From Blastocystis hominis (taxonomy: Eukaryota; Sar; Bigyra; Opalinata; Blastocystidae): a DNA stretch of 64,000 nt. Numbering within the stretch: position 1 is the first letter of the stretch; the number at the start of each line of letters is the position of its first letter. This document shows positions 8,462-15,804 of the stretch, in pieces. The stretch is taken from NCBI RefSeq assembly GCF_000151665.1, contig NW_013171827.1, positions 20,001-84,000 on the forward strand. The letters run 5' to 3'. Both the position numbers and the translations under genes were made by a program. The notes beneath the pieces are model-generated. The model saw nothing but the letters and a program-made list of their open reading frames with translations. It had not been told where the DNA came from and searched no databases.

Positions 8462-9853
8462 TCATGTCAAGTCGTACTTGGAACGTAAGCCACGCTTGCC
8501 CTTTTTACCTTGGCGGCTGTTGGTATCTTCGCTCGTATAGTTTGCCACGCCATCTCTCGGTTTCTGTACGAACTGGAATTCCTTGGTGTTGATGGCTTTG
8601 CTGTAGTCCTGTGGTTTGATTTCAACGGCCTCTTTGATGTCCAAGAGATTGTAAGTGCGTGCCTTATTCACTTTGGTTTGCGTGGTCGGCTTCGTACGCC
8701 CCAATTCTTGTTCGAGTTGCTGTACTTGTCGTTGTTTCTCTTCCACTTCCTTCCTCTTTCGTTCATCACTCAATGCCTTCGGTAACTTCGATCGCATCTT
8801 GTTGATTGCTTGTTGTTTGCTACTCAGCTCGTATGGGACGTACTCGACCAGTGAATCGTCATCCAAGTAGTACCATCGTGTGTGCATGCCCATCTGGATA
8901 TCACGAAGTACCTCGGATAGATTACTCGGTGGTGGTATCTTCATTTTGCGCCACAAATCCTCTCGTCCAAGGATGTCATAGTACAAGAAGATTCGAGTGG
9001 CATTATCGATGATCTTGTTGCTCAATCGAGAGAATCCTTGGAAGGCAATGAAGCAACTCGTCTTCCGGTGTCGACTCATGCAAGCCATGGTGTCCATGAA
9101 GTTCACCACCCAGTGATCGTTCGGCTTCGTATATAAATCGTCGAAGATGTAGATCGAGGGGTATGTGGTGTCATTGTAGATCGCCACACTTGATCCATCG
9201 TCATTCAATTGTTTGTACGCGACGTCCTCACTATCGGTAAAGTCAGGACGTACTTCGTTGTCAGTGTTGATCCATTGTGTCTTGATGCCTGCTTTGTTGG
9301 CGACATGTTTGAGCACTTGTGGACACTTGTTTTCATAGCTCACCTTTCCCATGAAGAAGCAGATCTTGTCGAACGAGTGCGGTATCTCGTAGCACAACTG
9401 ATTGATGAGGAACGACTTACCCGACTTGGAAGGAGCAATGATGAGCGTGAATTGATTGAGGAATGTGTCCTGGCAATCAAGTTCCCAATCGAACTTCATA
9501 ATGCCCATGCTCTCCTTGTTCTGTCTAAGGTCCTGCAATTGCTCGTCAATGGTCTGCTCTGGTTGGATGTAGTCGGCTAGTTCTCGCAGTATTTTGGCAT
9601 ATTGCTTGCTCTTTTCTTCATCGGTTTCATTCTCCATCCGTTGTTTGATGGTATCCTGCATTACTTCGGCTTGATTGAGCGTATTTTCTGTTCTTCTTGT
9701 CAATCGTTTGTTGTTATACGGACATCGATGGTTAAATCGTCTTATTCTGTTCTTGATCGAGAGTAGTGTAGTGTCTATGTTGGGAATAATGGGGTTGTCT
9801 TCGACAACCCCGGGGCGACTTTGTCGCCCCCGAATGTATGGGGATTCTTCCAT
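8462..9853 (-). CDS. A32/FtsK-type DNA packaging ATPase
   Basis: This 463-residue protein has Walker A IIAPSKSGKSFLINQL (near residue 142), Walker B SIYIFDDLY (near 232) and a following SRHRKTSCFIAFQ segment as in A32-like packaging ATPases of Polintons, virophages and large DNA viruses. These enzymes pump genome into preformed capsids. The C-terminus is a charged coiled coil. The first residues include an in-frame double hairpin (9791-9830) that adds 16 residues relative to copy B (29320-30687), which is otherwise nearly identical. Gene order capsid, small protein, ATPase on one strand is kept in both copies. Confidence 0.9.
   Translation of the reverse strand: MEESPYIRGRQSRPGVVEDNPIIPNIDTTLLSIKNRIRRFNHRCPYNNKRLTRRTENTLNQAEVMQDTIKQRMENETDEEKSKQYAKILRELADYIQPEQTIDEQLQDLRQNKESMGIMKFDWELDCQDTFLNQFTLIIAPSKSGKSFLINQLCYEIPHSFDKICFFMGKVSYENKCPQVLKHVANKAGIKTQWINTDNEVRPDFTDSEDVAYKQLNDDGSSVAIYNDTTYPSIYIFDDLYTKPNDHWVVNFMDTMACMSRHRKTSCFIAFQGFSRLSNKIIDNATRIFLYYDILGREDLWRKMKIPPPSNLSEVLRDIQMGMHTRWYYLDDDSLVEYVPYELSSKQQAINKMRSKLPKALSDERKRKEVEEKQRQVQQLEQELGRTKPTTQTKVNKARTYNLLDIKEAVEIKPQDYSKAINTKEFQFVQKPRDGVANYTSEDTNSRQGKKGKRGLRSKYDLT
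9791..9830. repeat. Double-hairpin unit 8, in frame near the ATPase start
   Basis: Hairpins 9791-9811 (GGGGTTGTC-TTC-GACAACCCC) and 9812-9830 (GGGGCGAC-TTT-GTCGCCCC) follow the seventh codon of the ATPase gene. Copy B is empty here; ATT flanks the insertion in A on both sides, a possible 3-bp duplication. Confidence 0.9.
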
Positions 9854-9887
9854 TTATTCATGGAGGCAACCACGATAGCCACAACAG

Positions 9888-9898
9888 CCAAAGTGAAA
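9888..9898 (-). terminator. Candidate element-specific 3'-end motif
   Basis: TTTCACTTTGG on the minus strand, 11 nt beyond the stop of the 181-residue gene and before the ATPase start. Confidence 0.4.
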
Positions 9899-9909
9899 AA
9901 GGTAGCCAT

Positions 9910-10455
9910 TTACAGGAAATCGCAATCGAAGACACTATTCTTATCCTTGATTTTGATTTGCGTTGCTGTGAGAGTTGTGTACGAGAACTCGGTGATTTTG
10001 CCGTCCTTATCTTCCTTCATGAACTCCTTGCTCTCTCCGGTCACCACAAGATCGATCGTTGCATCCTTGTATTCGCGAAGATCGGCACAGGGCACATTTC
10101 GCAGATCGATCTTAATGGGTTTCTTGTCGTTATTCACGATCTTCGTGTTCGGACTCAATTTCACTTTGAACTGGATCTCGCCATCGTATTCGCTCCACGG
10201 TTGATTCTCTCTCTTCGTTTCATCGAGGATTCTTTTGAACACTTCCGATTGCTCCTTGGGCAGTGTGATGGAGAAAGTGTTGAACAGTTTCTTCTTGTCT
10301 GTTTCGAACTTCGAGTTGTCACCCACGAAAACAATGGTAGCATCGGTGATCTTGCAGACATACTTAGCCGATTCGCCTTCTTTCTTGAATCCATTCGAAG
10401 TGAGAGACACATTGGAAGCATTGGAAAGATCGAAAACCTGAATCTTGTTGCTCAT
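9910..10455 (-). CDS. Conserved Polinton protein, 181 aa, possibly nucleic-acid binding
   Basis: This 181-residue soluble protein is conserved in copy B (28694-29230). It lies between the capsid and ATPase genes on the same strand in both copies, which implies a virion or packaging role. The sequence alternates short beta strands with Lys-rich turns (DATIVFVGDNSKF, TLTATQIKIKDKN) and could form a beta barrel, but no diagnostic motif is present. I do not recognise the family. In copy A its upstream gap is filled with nested GC hairpins, whereas in copy B it is about 50 bp of AT-rich sequence. Confidence 0.65.
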   Translation of the reverse strand: MSNKIQVFDLSNASNVSLTSNGFKKEGESAKYVCKITDATIVFVGDNSKFETDKKKLFNTFSITLPKEQSEVFKRILDETKRENQPWSEYDGEIQFKVKLSPNTKIVNNDKKPIKIDLRNVPCADLREYKDATIDLVVTGESKEFMKEDKDGKITEFSYTTLTATQIKIKDKNSVFDCDFL

Positions 10456-10505
10456 ATCTATTTATATTTATTTATTGAAATCTTTAAGTGATATTAGTTA
10501 GGCGT

Positions 10506-10585
10506 GGGGAAGCTTGGGAGGCAAAGCCTCCCGGCGGAACTTCGTTCCGCCTAGCTACGCTTCCCCGGGGAGCCGCAGGCTCCCC
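10506..10585. repeat. Nested double-hairpin unit 9 (intergenic)
   Basis: The outer arms GGGGAAGC (10506-10513) and GCTTCCCC (10559-10566) are split by an inner pair, 10516-10532 (GGGAGGC-AAA-GCCTCCC) and 10533-10551 (GGCGGAAC-TTC-GTTCCGCC). AGCT flanks the insert on both sides; removing the insert and one AGCT leaves a perfect hairpin with a TAC loop. The partner hairpin GGGGAGCC-GCA-GGCTCCCC follows at 10567-10585. Confidence 0.85.
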
Positions 10586-10642
10586 TTACGCTCCCACCTG
10601 TGGGGCAGCATCGCTGCCCCGGGAGCGTTTTACGCTCCCACC
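10586..10642. repeat. Double-hairpin unit 10 at the capsid gene 3' end
   Basis: Hairpins 10602-10620 (GGGGCAGC-ATC-GCTGCCCC) and 10621-10639 (GGGAGCGT-TTT-ACGCTCCC) overlap the last codons of the capsid gene. TTACGCTCCCACC occurs as a direct repeat at 10586 and 10630, flanking the unit. Confidence 0.75.
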
Positions 10643-11919
10643 GTGTTGGCACGGATCATGATGAGGTGCATCTGGATCGTCGCTGCAACATCCTCTTCCA
10701 ACTCGATTTCGAACTGGATCTGATTCGATGCTCGCATCGGGAACCACTCGGCTAACGGGAAGGCGAAGATTCGGAACTGATTCAACCACGTCTTGTACGT
10801 CAACAGCGTGTCGTACTCGTCGGAACGACTATTGCAAAGATAGTCCATCCATTCGAAGAACGTGTGATCAATTCCATCAGGTGTGTTCGTGTTGTCCACA
10901 TTGATGATACGCTTCTGTTCACCAGCGATGTTCAATGAGATACGTTTGAATCGCACATCAAGGAGTTCCGAGAAATCGCCATTGTCGTCCGTGAACATCA
11001 TGAACATCATCTTGACGGGGAAGTTGACCAACACACGATCATCGATGAATCCCTGTCCACTTGGAATACGGAACGTCTTGGTCATGATCTGGTTCTTCAC
11101 CAACTGAGTGTCTTCAGGATCGAAGGTCGAATCATCGCTCGTCTTGTAACTGTGATACCAAAGCGTACACGTGTCGAAATACACACCGGTGAAAGCCGTG
11201 GCTGATGGAACAGCGTCCGGACTTGTAGCGGTATTGATTTTGCCAGCATCGATGTAGAAGTATGCATCGTCGTTCGTGGGATAGATCTGAGCATCCATCT
11301 GCGTGAGATTGATGAATCGTTCCTGAGAACAACCTTCGAAGATGTCTGCAAAGTTCACATTGATCGTCGTGTACGCCGTGGTCGAATTGTTGGGCTGTAC
11401 GAACTTGAGCATGTTGTAGAACAACTTCCCACCATAAGGTCGACCCAGGATGGCCGCAGCTCTCTCGGTTTCATCGTCAGTATCGTAGTCCAATGCATCG
11501 TAGTAGATGTAGGACAGTTCCTTCAATCCTTCATTCACCACATTGTTGTGCTTGTTGTCCGTGAGCGCATTCAAGAGTGACCGGATCTGGCCGATGTTCT
11601 CATTGTCTGCACTCAGAGGCAAGGACGCCAAGTTCTCACCATTCCAATAGGTGTACGTGACCTTCGTGTTGTTCACGATGCCCGACATGTTCTTCTTCAC
11701 CGGAACATAGAATACCTTGGGTGAACCTGTTGCGTTATTTGCCAACCCGGTGATCTTGAGCTTGAACGTCATTCGAGACTTGTACAGATTGAAGTACACG
11801 TCATCACCGGATGGAGCGATCGTCCAATTGATCACATCGGTCGACTTGATGTTATTGGACTGATTGCTGAACACAATCTGCGATTCGTAGTTATGCACAG
11901 GAGGAATTGTAGTAGCCAT
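10630..11919 (-). CDS. Major capsid protein candidate (double jelly-roll type)
   Basis: This 429-residue beta-rich protein is without membrane segments and is nearly identical to copy B (27355-28644, also 429 residues). The C-terminal strands FRIFAFPLAEWFPMRASN and IQFEIELEEDVAATIQMHL follow the pattern seen at the end of Polinton, virophage and adenovirus-like double jelly-roll capsid proteins. Its neighbours, the ATPase and a divergent fibre-like gene, match capsid gene context. The assignment rests on fold-like pattern, length and neighbourhood rather than on a fixed motif. The start ATG is followed by ATTIPPVHNYES, conserved in both copies. In copy A both gene ends abut GC hairpins. Confidence 0.75.
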   Translation of the reverse strand: MATTIPPVHNYESQIVFSNQSNNIKSTDVINWTIAPSGDDVYFNLYKSRMTFKLKITGLANNATGSPKVFYVPVKKNMSGIVNNTKVTYTYWNGENLASLPLSADNENIGQIRSLLNALTDNKHNNVVNEGLKELSYIYYDALDYDTDDETERAAAILGRPYGGKLFYNMLKFVQPNNSTTAYTTINVNFADIFEGCSQERFINLTQMDAQIYPTNDDAYFYIDAGKINTATSPDAVPSATAFTGVYFDTCTLWYHSYKTSDDSTFDPEDTQLVKNQIMTKTFRIPSGQGFIDDRVLVNFPVKMMFMMFTDDNGDFSELLDVRFKRISLNIAGEQKRIINVDNTNTPDGIDHTFFEWMDYLCNSRSDEYDTLLTYKTWLNQFRIFAFPLAEWFPMRASNQIQFEIELEEDVAATIQMHLIMIRANTVGA

Positions 11920-11927
11920 TTATTATA

Positions 11928-11970
11928 GGGCGAGAATTAAAATTCTCGCCCGGGGAGCCTGCGGCTCCCC
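11928..11970. repeat. Double-hairpin unit 11 (divergent promoter gap)
   Basis: Hairpins 11928-11951 (GGGCGAGAATT with complementary AATTCTCGCCC) and 11952-11970 (GGGGAGCC-TGC-GGCTCCCC) lie between the divergent capsid and fibre-like genes. The same gap in copy B is about 32 bp and has none. Confidence 0.85.
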
Positions 11971-12010
11971 TGATTACAGGGAGAAAAAACAAATCGTCCC
12001 CCATACATAA

Positions 12011-13312
12011 ATGGCAACCACAGCAGAGAAACTTGTATATCTCCAAAATGGAGTATTCAAACGCAAGGAGATGACGAGTGGTCTCCAGTACTACTCGGAT
12101 GGTTCTTTCGACACATTCCCATTACCGAGTGGGAATGGAAACTACGTGCTCACCAACAACAACAATGTATTCACATGGACCGATGCGGGTGTCGTAGTAC
12201 CTGACCAGCCTGAAGAGTTCACCACGCTCGACAATTCGTACTTCAAAGACAGTAACAGTCAGGCGATCACCATTGCTGCCAAAGGAACGATTCCATACTT
12301 TGTCAACAATAGCACCTTTGGTGAACTCGACTTGCCGGGTAGCGGCAAGTACGTGCTGAACATGGACGAGAATGGCGTACCTTCATTCTCGACAATTGAT
12401 GCAACTACGATCAACACGGCTATCGGTCTCGGCAACACGTCGAACAAGTTCGCGATTGCCAACTGGAACTCGACAACGAGCACTCGTACAAATCTGTTCC
12501 TGCCAGATCAGTCCGGGACGTACATCCTGAAAGGAGTAGAGGCTGGGGCTTTCGGAATTCAGTACACATTCGAGACATTGAACGCCTCAACTCTATTCCA
12601 CGATACCCTCGGTGTACAATCGACAAACATGTGTCTCATTGCTTACAAGGATAATACTGCATATGGTGTAACCGTACCTGCAATGGGTGTTTCTTCTGGT
12701 TATTTTGTATTCAAGAAGGAAACAAATAATGAAGTACCCACGACGAGCGTCCTTGACGCCTCTACCATCTACCAGGACATCCTCGGCTGCACTAGCACGG
12801 AGCGGTGTATCGTGATCAACGATGGAGCGGGTGTGAGCAAGTTGACCTTACCGTCCACAGCAGGATCGTACGTCTTGAATGTATCTAGCAGTGGAATATC
12901 CTTCGAGCCACAGCCTGCCAAGCTCTCCAAGACGTTCACGTACACCTGGTCAGGCAGCGGTCACAGTGTCGTGTCCGAGTATCTCGGATCAGACAATTCG
13001 AACTTGACGGAAGGACTCATGTTATCTTCGAACAGCAAGTATCTGGTCACGATCGATTTGAGTCTCAAGTGTGGTAACTACGAACAGGCATTCGTAGGCT
13101 TTACAGACACGCCGACCTTGGTAATCACTACGTCTCAAGCAACGTTGCTGAAGACAACACTTGACAACCCAACCCCAACAATGAATGTGTCTGGCACATC
13201 GATTGTTACACCGACAAAGGATGGCGCACTATCGCTCGTTGTGACACGCGGTGGTGATACAACTATCTCGCACTTATACTCGAACTTCCAAGTCACGATT
13301 GTAGAACTTTAG
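12011..13312 (+). CDS. Fibre-like virion protein, 433 aa
   Basis: This 433-residue Thr/Ser/Asn-rich protein consists of repeated 60-70-residue beta modules (each with a Y-V-L or Y-I-L strand after a G, for example SGNGNYVLTNNN, GSGKYVLNMD, QSGTYILKG) and a different C-terminal domain (from about residue 310). It has no membrane segment. The copy B homologue (26063-27322, 419 residues) is diverged in the modules but conserved at both ends, the pattern expected for an attachment fibre whose head and shaft change faster than its base. It is divergent from the capsid gene. The role is inferred from repeat structure. Confidence 0.6.
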   Translation: MATTAEKLVYLQNGVFKRKEMTSGLQYYSDGSFDTFPLPSGNGNYVLTNNNNVFTWTDAGVVVPDQPEEFTTLDNSYFKDSNSQAITIAAKGTIPYFVNNSTFGELDLPGSGKYVLNMDENGVPSFSTIDATTINTAIGLGNTSNKFAIANWNSTTSTRTNLFLPDQSGTYILKGVEAGAFGIQYTFETLNASTLFHDTLGVQSTNMCLIAYKDNTAYGVTVPAMGVSSGYFVFKKETNNEVPTTSVLDASTIYQDILGCTSTERCIVINDGAGVSKLTLPSTAGSYVLNVSSSGISFEPQPAKLSKTFTYTWSGSGHSVVSEYLGSDNSNLTEGLMLSSNSKYLVTIDLSLKCGNYEQAFVGFTDTPTLVITTSQATLLKTTLDNPTPTMNVSGTSIVTPTKDGALSLVVTRGGDTTISHLYSNFQVTIVEL

Positions 13313-13380
13313 GGGAGACGTAGTCTCCCCCCCGGGGCAACATAGTTGCCTCCCTACTTTAGGGGAGCCGAAGGCTTCCC
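13312..13380. repeat. Hairpin cluster 12 after the fibre-like gene
   Basis: Hairpin 13312-13330 (GGGGAGAC-GTA-GTCTCCCC) is followed by imperfect hairpins at 13334-13352 and 13362-13380. CTTTAGGGGAG occurs twice, at 13306 and 13357. The mismatches suggest older, decaying units. Confidence 0.65.
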
Positions 13381-13381
13381 A

Positions 13382-13391
13382 CAAAGTGAAA
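13382..13391 (-). terminator. Candidate element-specific 3'-end motif
   Basis: TTTCACTTTG on the minus strand, about 34 nt beyond the stop of the 166-residue minus-strand gene. Confidence 0.35.
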
Positions 13392-13425
13392 TAAGGGCGA
13401 CTTGGAAACCATAGCTTCCAGTCTT

Positions 13426-13926
13426 TTACTTTGGCGGTAATCGTTTACCCGTTACACATTCGAGTTGATCAAATGCAACACCATCGATATCAATGAGAAT
13501 TATATCACCACCTAATGTCATCACACGATGACCTTCGATATCATAGATATTCTCATTGAAAGCACGGAGTTCAGCAATGTTTCGGGGAGGCGAAGCCTCC
13601 CCGGCGGGACTTTGTGGGAAGCCGAAGGCTTCCCGGGGCGACTTTGTCGCCCCACTTTGTCCCGCAAGTCCTCCTACTTCGTGGGGAGGCGAAGCCTCCC
13701 CGGGGCGACTTTGTCGCCCCACTTCACCCCACTTCACTATGTATTTATCATCATTACATGATTTCACAAGAAGATGTTGAAGATCGGGTGAATTTATCAT
13801 CATATAAGGAGGATTATACTCATTATGATAATTTGTACCTTTGGGATCATCAACAAATGAATTAATCATATCATGCACATATTTACGTGTGATATCAAGA
13901 CGTTCATCATTCATCCAACAGTTCAT
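13426..13926 (-). CDS. Unknown Polinton protein, 166 aa, enlarged by hairpin insertions
   Basis: The frame starts MNCWMNDERLDITRKY and has a broken relative in copy B at 25603-25958. The middle third is read through several GC hairpins (13584-13720), giving low-complexity peptides such as GRQSRPGEASPP; without them the protein would be about as short as the copy B version. The N-terminal part (helical, with DMINSFVDD) and C-terminal part (IILIDIDGVAFDQLECV) are the conserved portions. I do not recognise the family. It lies next to the integrase-divergent 79-residue gene in both copies. Confidence 0.5.
   Translation of the reverse strand: MNCWMNDERLDITRKYVHDMINSFVDDPKGTNYHNEYNPPYMMINSPDLQHLLVKSCNDDKYIVKWGEVGRQSRPGEASPPHEVGGLAGQSGATKSPREAFGFPQSPAGEASPPRNIAELRAFNENIYDIEGHRVMTLGGDIILIDIDGVAFDQLECVTGKRLPPK
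13584..13720. repeat. Nested double-hairpin units 13, in frame in coding sequence
   Basis: Units GGGGAGGC-GAA-GCCTCCCC occur at 13584-13602 and 13683-13701, and GGGGCGAC-TTT-GTCGCCCC at 13635-13653 and 13702-13720. A hairpin GCGGGAC..GTCCCGC (13604-13665) is split by an inner pair at 13616-13653, with ACTTTGT directly repeated at 13609 and 13654, a likely 7-bp target duplication. Confidence 0.9.
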
Positions 13927-13974
13927 TTGTATTTCTATTTATGTTTACATTATTTAAATCTATTTAGGCATCCC

Positions 13975-14214
13975 TCATTTCACTTTAATCTCTGTCGGAC
14001 TGATCGATATATCACTTCCACTGTCGTCATCGGATCCATTCTTCTCGTTGTACACGCACAAGCAATGACATCTGTCCTTGCATTTCGAATCAATGGGGAG
14101 AGCTTCGCTCTCCCCGGGACAGCTTCGCTGTCCCATCACAACCACTAGCTTGTGGTTCTTTCTTCCACTCATCCATTTCCATGCACTTTTCAGCCATTGA
14201 ATAAAGCGGTTCAT
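13975..14214 (-). CDS. Small conserved Polinton protein, 79 aa, divergent from integrase
   Basis: This short frame starts MNRFIQWLKSAWKWMSGRK, an amphipathic Trp-rich helix, followed by a Cys-containing stretch (CKDRCHCLCVYNE) and an acidic Ser/Asp tail ending EIKVK. The copy B version (25412-25603, 63 residues) matches throughout but lacks 16 residues, exactly the double hairpin at 14095-14134. Its ATG and the integrase ATG face outward across CATTTATG, so both share one tiny start region. The Cys cluster might bind zinc; function unknown. Confidence 0.65.
   Translation of the reverse strand: MNRFIQWLKSAWKWMSGRKNHKLVVVMGQRSCPGESEALPIDSKCKDRCHCLCVYNEKNGSDDDSGSDISISPTEIKVK
14095..14134. repeat. 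Double-hairpin unit 14, in frame
   Basis: Hairpins 14095-14115 (GGGGAGAGC-TTC-GCTCTCCCC) and 14116-14134 (GGGACAGC-TTC-GCTGTCCC). The copy B gene is uninterrupted here; A is 48 nt longer. Confidence 0.9.
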
Positions 14215-14216
14215 TT

Positions 14217-15245
14217 ATGAACGAGATCAAGGAACTACGGAAACCAGCCAAGCGAAAAGGTGCCACTCGAGTGATCATCAGTTCATTCAAGAGAAACATA
14301 TACTTCATCGATCTCATCGATTTCTCTTCCAAACAAGACAAATGGATACAGGAAGTGTTGGGCAGACAGAAGTCCACCGGATTCCACAAGAATCGTGGAT
14401 ACAAGTATGTCCTTGTATGCATTGATGGATATTCGAAATACCTGATGGCTCGGCGACTGAAAAGCAAGAGTGCCACAGAAGTCACGCATGCGATGAAGGA
14501 CATCATTCAAACATACGGACCACCAAAGCATATTTGCTCGGATCGAGGCACCGAGTTCACCAATGCCATCTTTCGTACCAACATCTTGGACAAGTATGAC
14601 ATGGGGCGACAAAGTCGCCCCGGGGGAAGCGAAGCTTCCCCCAACATCACCATGTATCACATGGATTCAGCGAATAAGGCAGTACTAGCCGAACGAGCAA
14701 TTCGAGATATCAAGGAAGACATCATGGTTCCATTCAATCAATCGAAAGGTGTGTGGTTCGATTTGATCGATGGTGCCGTTCGTAGACACAATGCAAGGAA
14801 GAACAGAGACACCGGATATGCACCCACTGACATTTGGAACAACAACATCTTGTACACGGAGAAGACAGAACCATCCAACATGACAGCAAAGGACACGATA
14901 CCTCAATTCGATGTGGGTGATTATGTTCGAGTGACACGAAGACCTCGCATTCTGGAAAAGCGATCATTGACGAGCAAATGGTCTCAGGACTTGTATCAAG
15001 TTGTTGACATTGACGATCGATTCATGCCATTGATGTACGAAGTGAAGAATATGGAAAGCGGTAGCAAGCAGAAGTGCTATCATTGGGAACTCCTGGCTAG
15101 CAAATGCAAACCACAGCCAGCACCACCAGTCACGCGATCCAAGAGTCGAAAGGAACCCAATGCATTGCGAGATGCAGCAAGATCACATCGACCCATTACG
15201 AGGAGCCAGAAGAAGCGTCACCCAGGTGTTCGAAAACGATCGTGA
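14217..15245 (+). CDS. Retroviral-type (rve) integrase
   Basis: This 342-residue protein has the integrase core triad of the D,D-35-E class: Asp in LVCIDGYSKY (near residue 65), Asp in HICSDRGTEFTN (near 105) and Glu in VLAERAIRDIKE (near 160). An SH3-like domain follows (FDVGDYVRVTRRP), then a very basic Arg/Lys tail. Polinton integrases insert the linear element into host DNA. An in-frame double hairpin at 14603-14642 lies between the second Asp and the Glu, in a loop that usually tolerates length change. Copy B keeps only the N-terminal part. The 3' end overlaps the convergent gene at 15196 by about 50 bp. Confidence 0.9.
   Translation: MNEIKELRKPAKRKGATRVIISSFKRNIYFIDLIDFSSKQDKWIQEVLGRQKSTGFHKNRGYKYVLVCIDGYSKYLMARRLKSKSATEVTHAMKDIIQTYGPPKHICSDRGTEFTNAIFRTNILDKYDMGRQSRPGGSEASPNITMYHMDSANKAVLAERAIRDIKEDIMVPFNQSKGVWFDLIDGAVRRHNARKNRDTGYAPTDIWNNNILYTEKTEPSNMTAKDTIPQFDVGDYVRVTRRPRILEKRSLTSKWSQDLYQVVDIDDRFMPLMYEVKNMESGSKQKCYHWELLASKCKPQPAPPVTRSKSRKEPNALRDAARSHRPITRSQKKRHPGVRKRS
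14603..14642. repeat. Double-hairpin unit 15, in frame in the integrase catalytic domain
   Basis: Hairpins 14603-14621 (GGGGCGAC-AAA-GTCGCCCC) and 14622-14642 (GGGGGAAGC-GAA-GCTTCCCCC), read as GRQSRPGGSEASP, between the second catalytic Asp and the Glu. Confidence 0.9.
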
Positions 15246-15804
15246 TGCTCTTCACACCACCTAGAAGCATGAGAGGGAGATTCGAAAACGTACGAAGGAC
15301 AGGAGAGTTACTGACATTCACAACAGCATAACCAGTATGAGACACAAGACTATTCAATGTATCGATGTACGGTCTGTCTAGGATAGGCGTGTTGTCAAAC
15401 GTGACTAGCACTCGATAACCCTTTTCAACCACGGATTCGATTGACGTGCAATCGTTGAACATGTCGTCAGGAAGGTACGTTATGACAGTCGTGGTTATCA
15501 GGTACGATCCGGACGGCATAGGCGGCATACCATCACCACCCCATTCGCTATTGAATGATTCGGTAGTTTCTGGTGTGTACTCGAAGACAAATGCTTCATT
15601 CGCTTTCACGATACAAGCCGCACTCCCCCACGAGTATTGAGGAACACCATCCACTGTCTCTCGAATTAGCACATGATGACCGTCCTTCTCTGGCATGTTG
15701 ATGAGCATGTTGTCGAGCTTCTTGAACGTGTAGTTGTTTCCATTGCTGCTGAAAATGTACGACAATGAATTTCGTTCGTTCTTATTTACTTTGGATGATT
15801 TCAT
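15196..15804 (-). CDS. Unknown Polinton protein, about 203 aa
   Basis: From the ATG at 15804 (MKSSKVNKNERNSLSYIFS) the frame gives about 203 residues; upstream sequence in this frame is hairpin DNA. The protein is beta-rich with a central VFEYTPETTESFNSEWGG loop and a hydrophobic C-terminal half. No motif is recognised. It overlaps the end of the convergent integrase gene. Copy B does not reach this part of the element, so there is no comparison; a virion or accessory role is possible but unsupported. Confidence 0.5.
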   Translation of the reverse strand: MKSSKVNKNERNSLSYIFSSNGNNYTFKKLDNMLINMPEKDGHHVLIRETVDGVPQYSWGSAACIVKANEAFVFEYTPETTESFNSEWGGDGMPPMPSGSYLITTTVITYLPDDMFNDCTSIESVVEKGYRVLVTFDNTPILDRPYIDTLNSLVSHTGYAVVNVSNSPVLRTFSNLPLMLLGGVKSITIVFEHLGDASSGSS

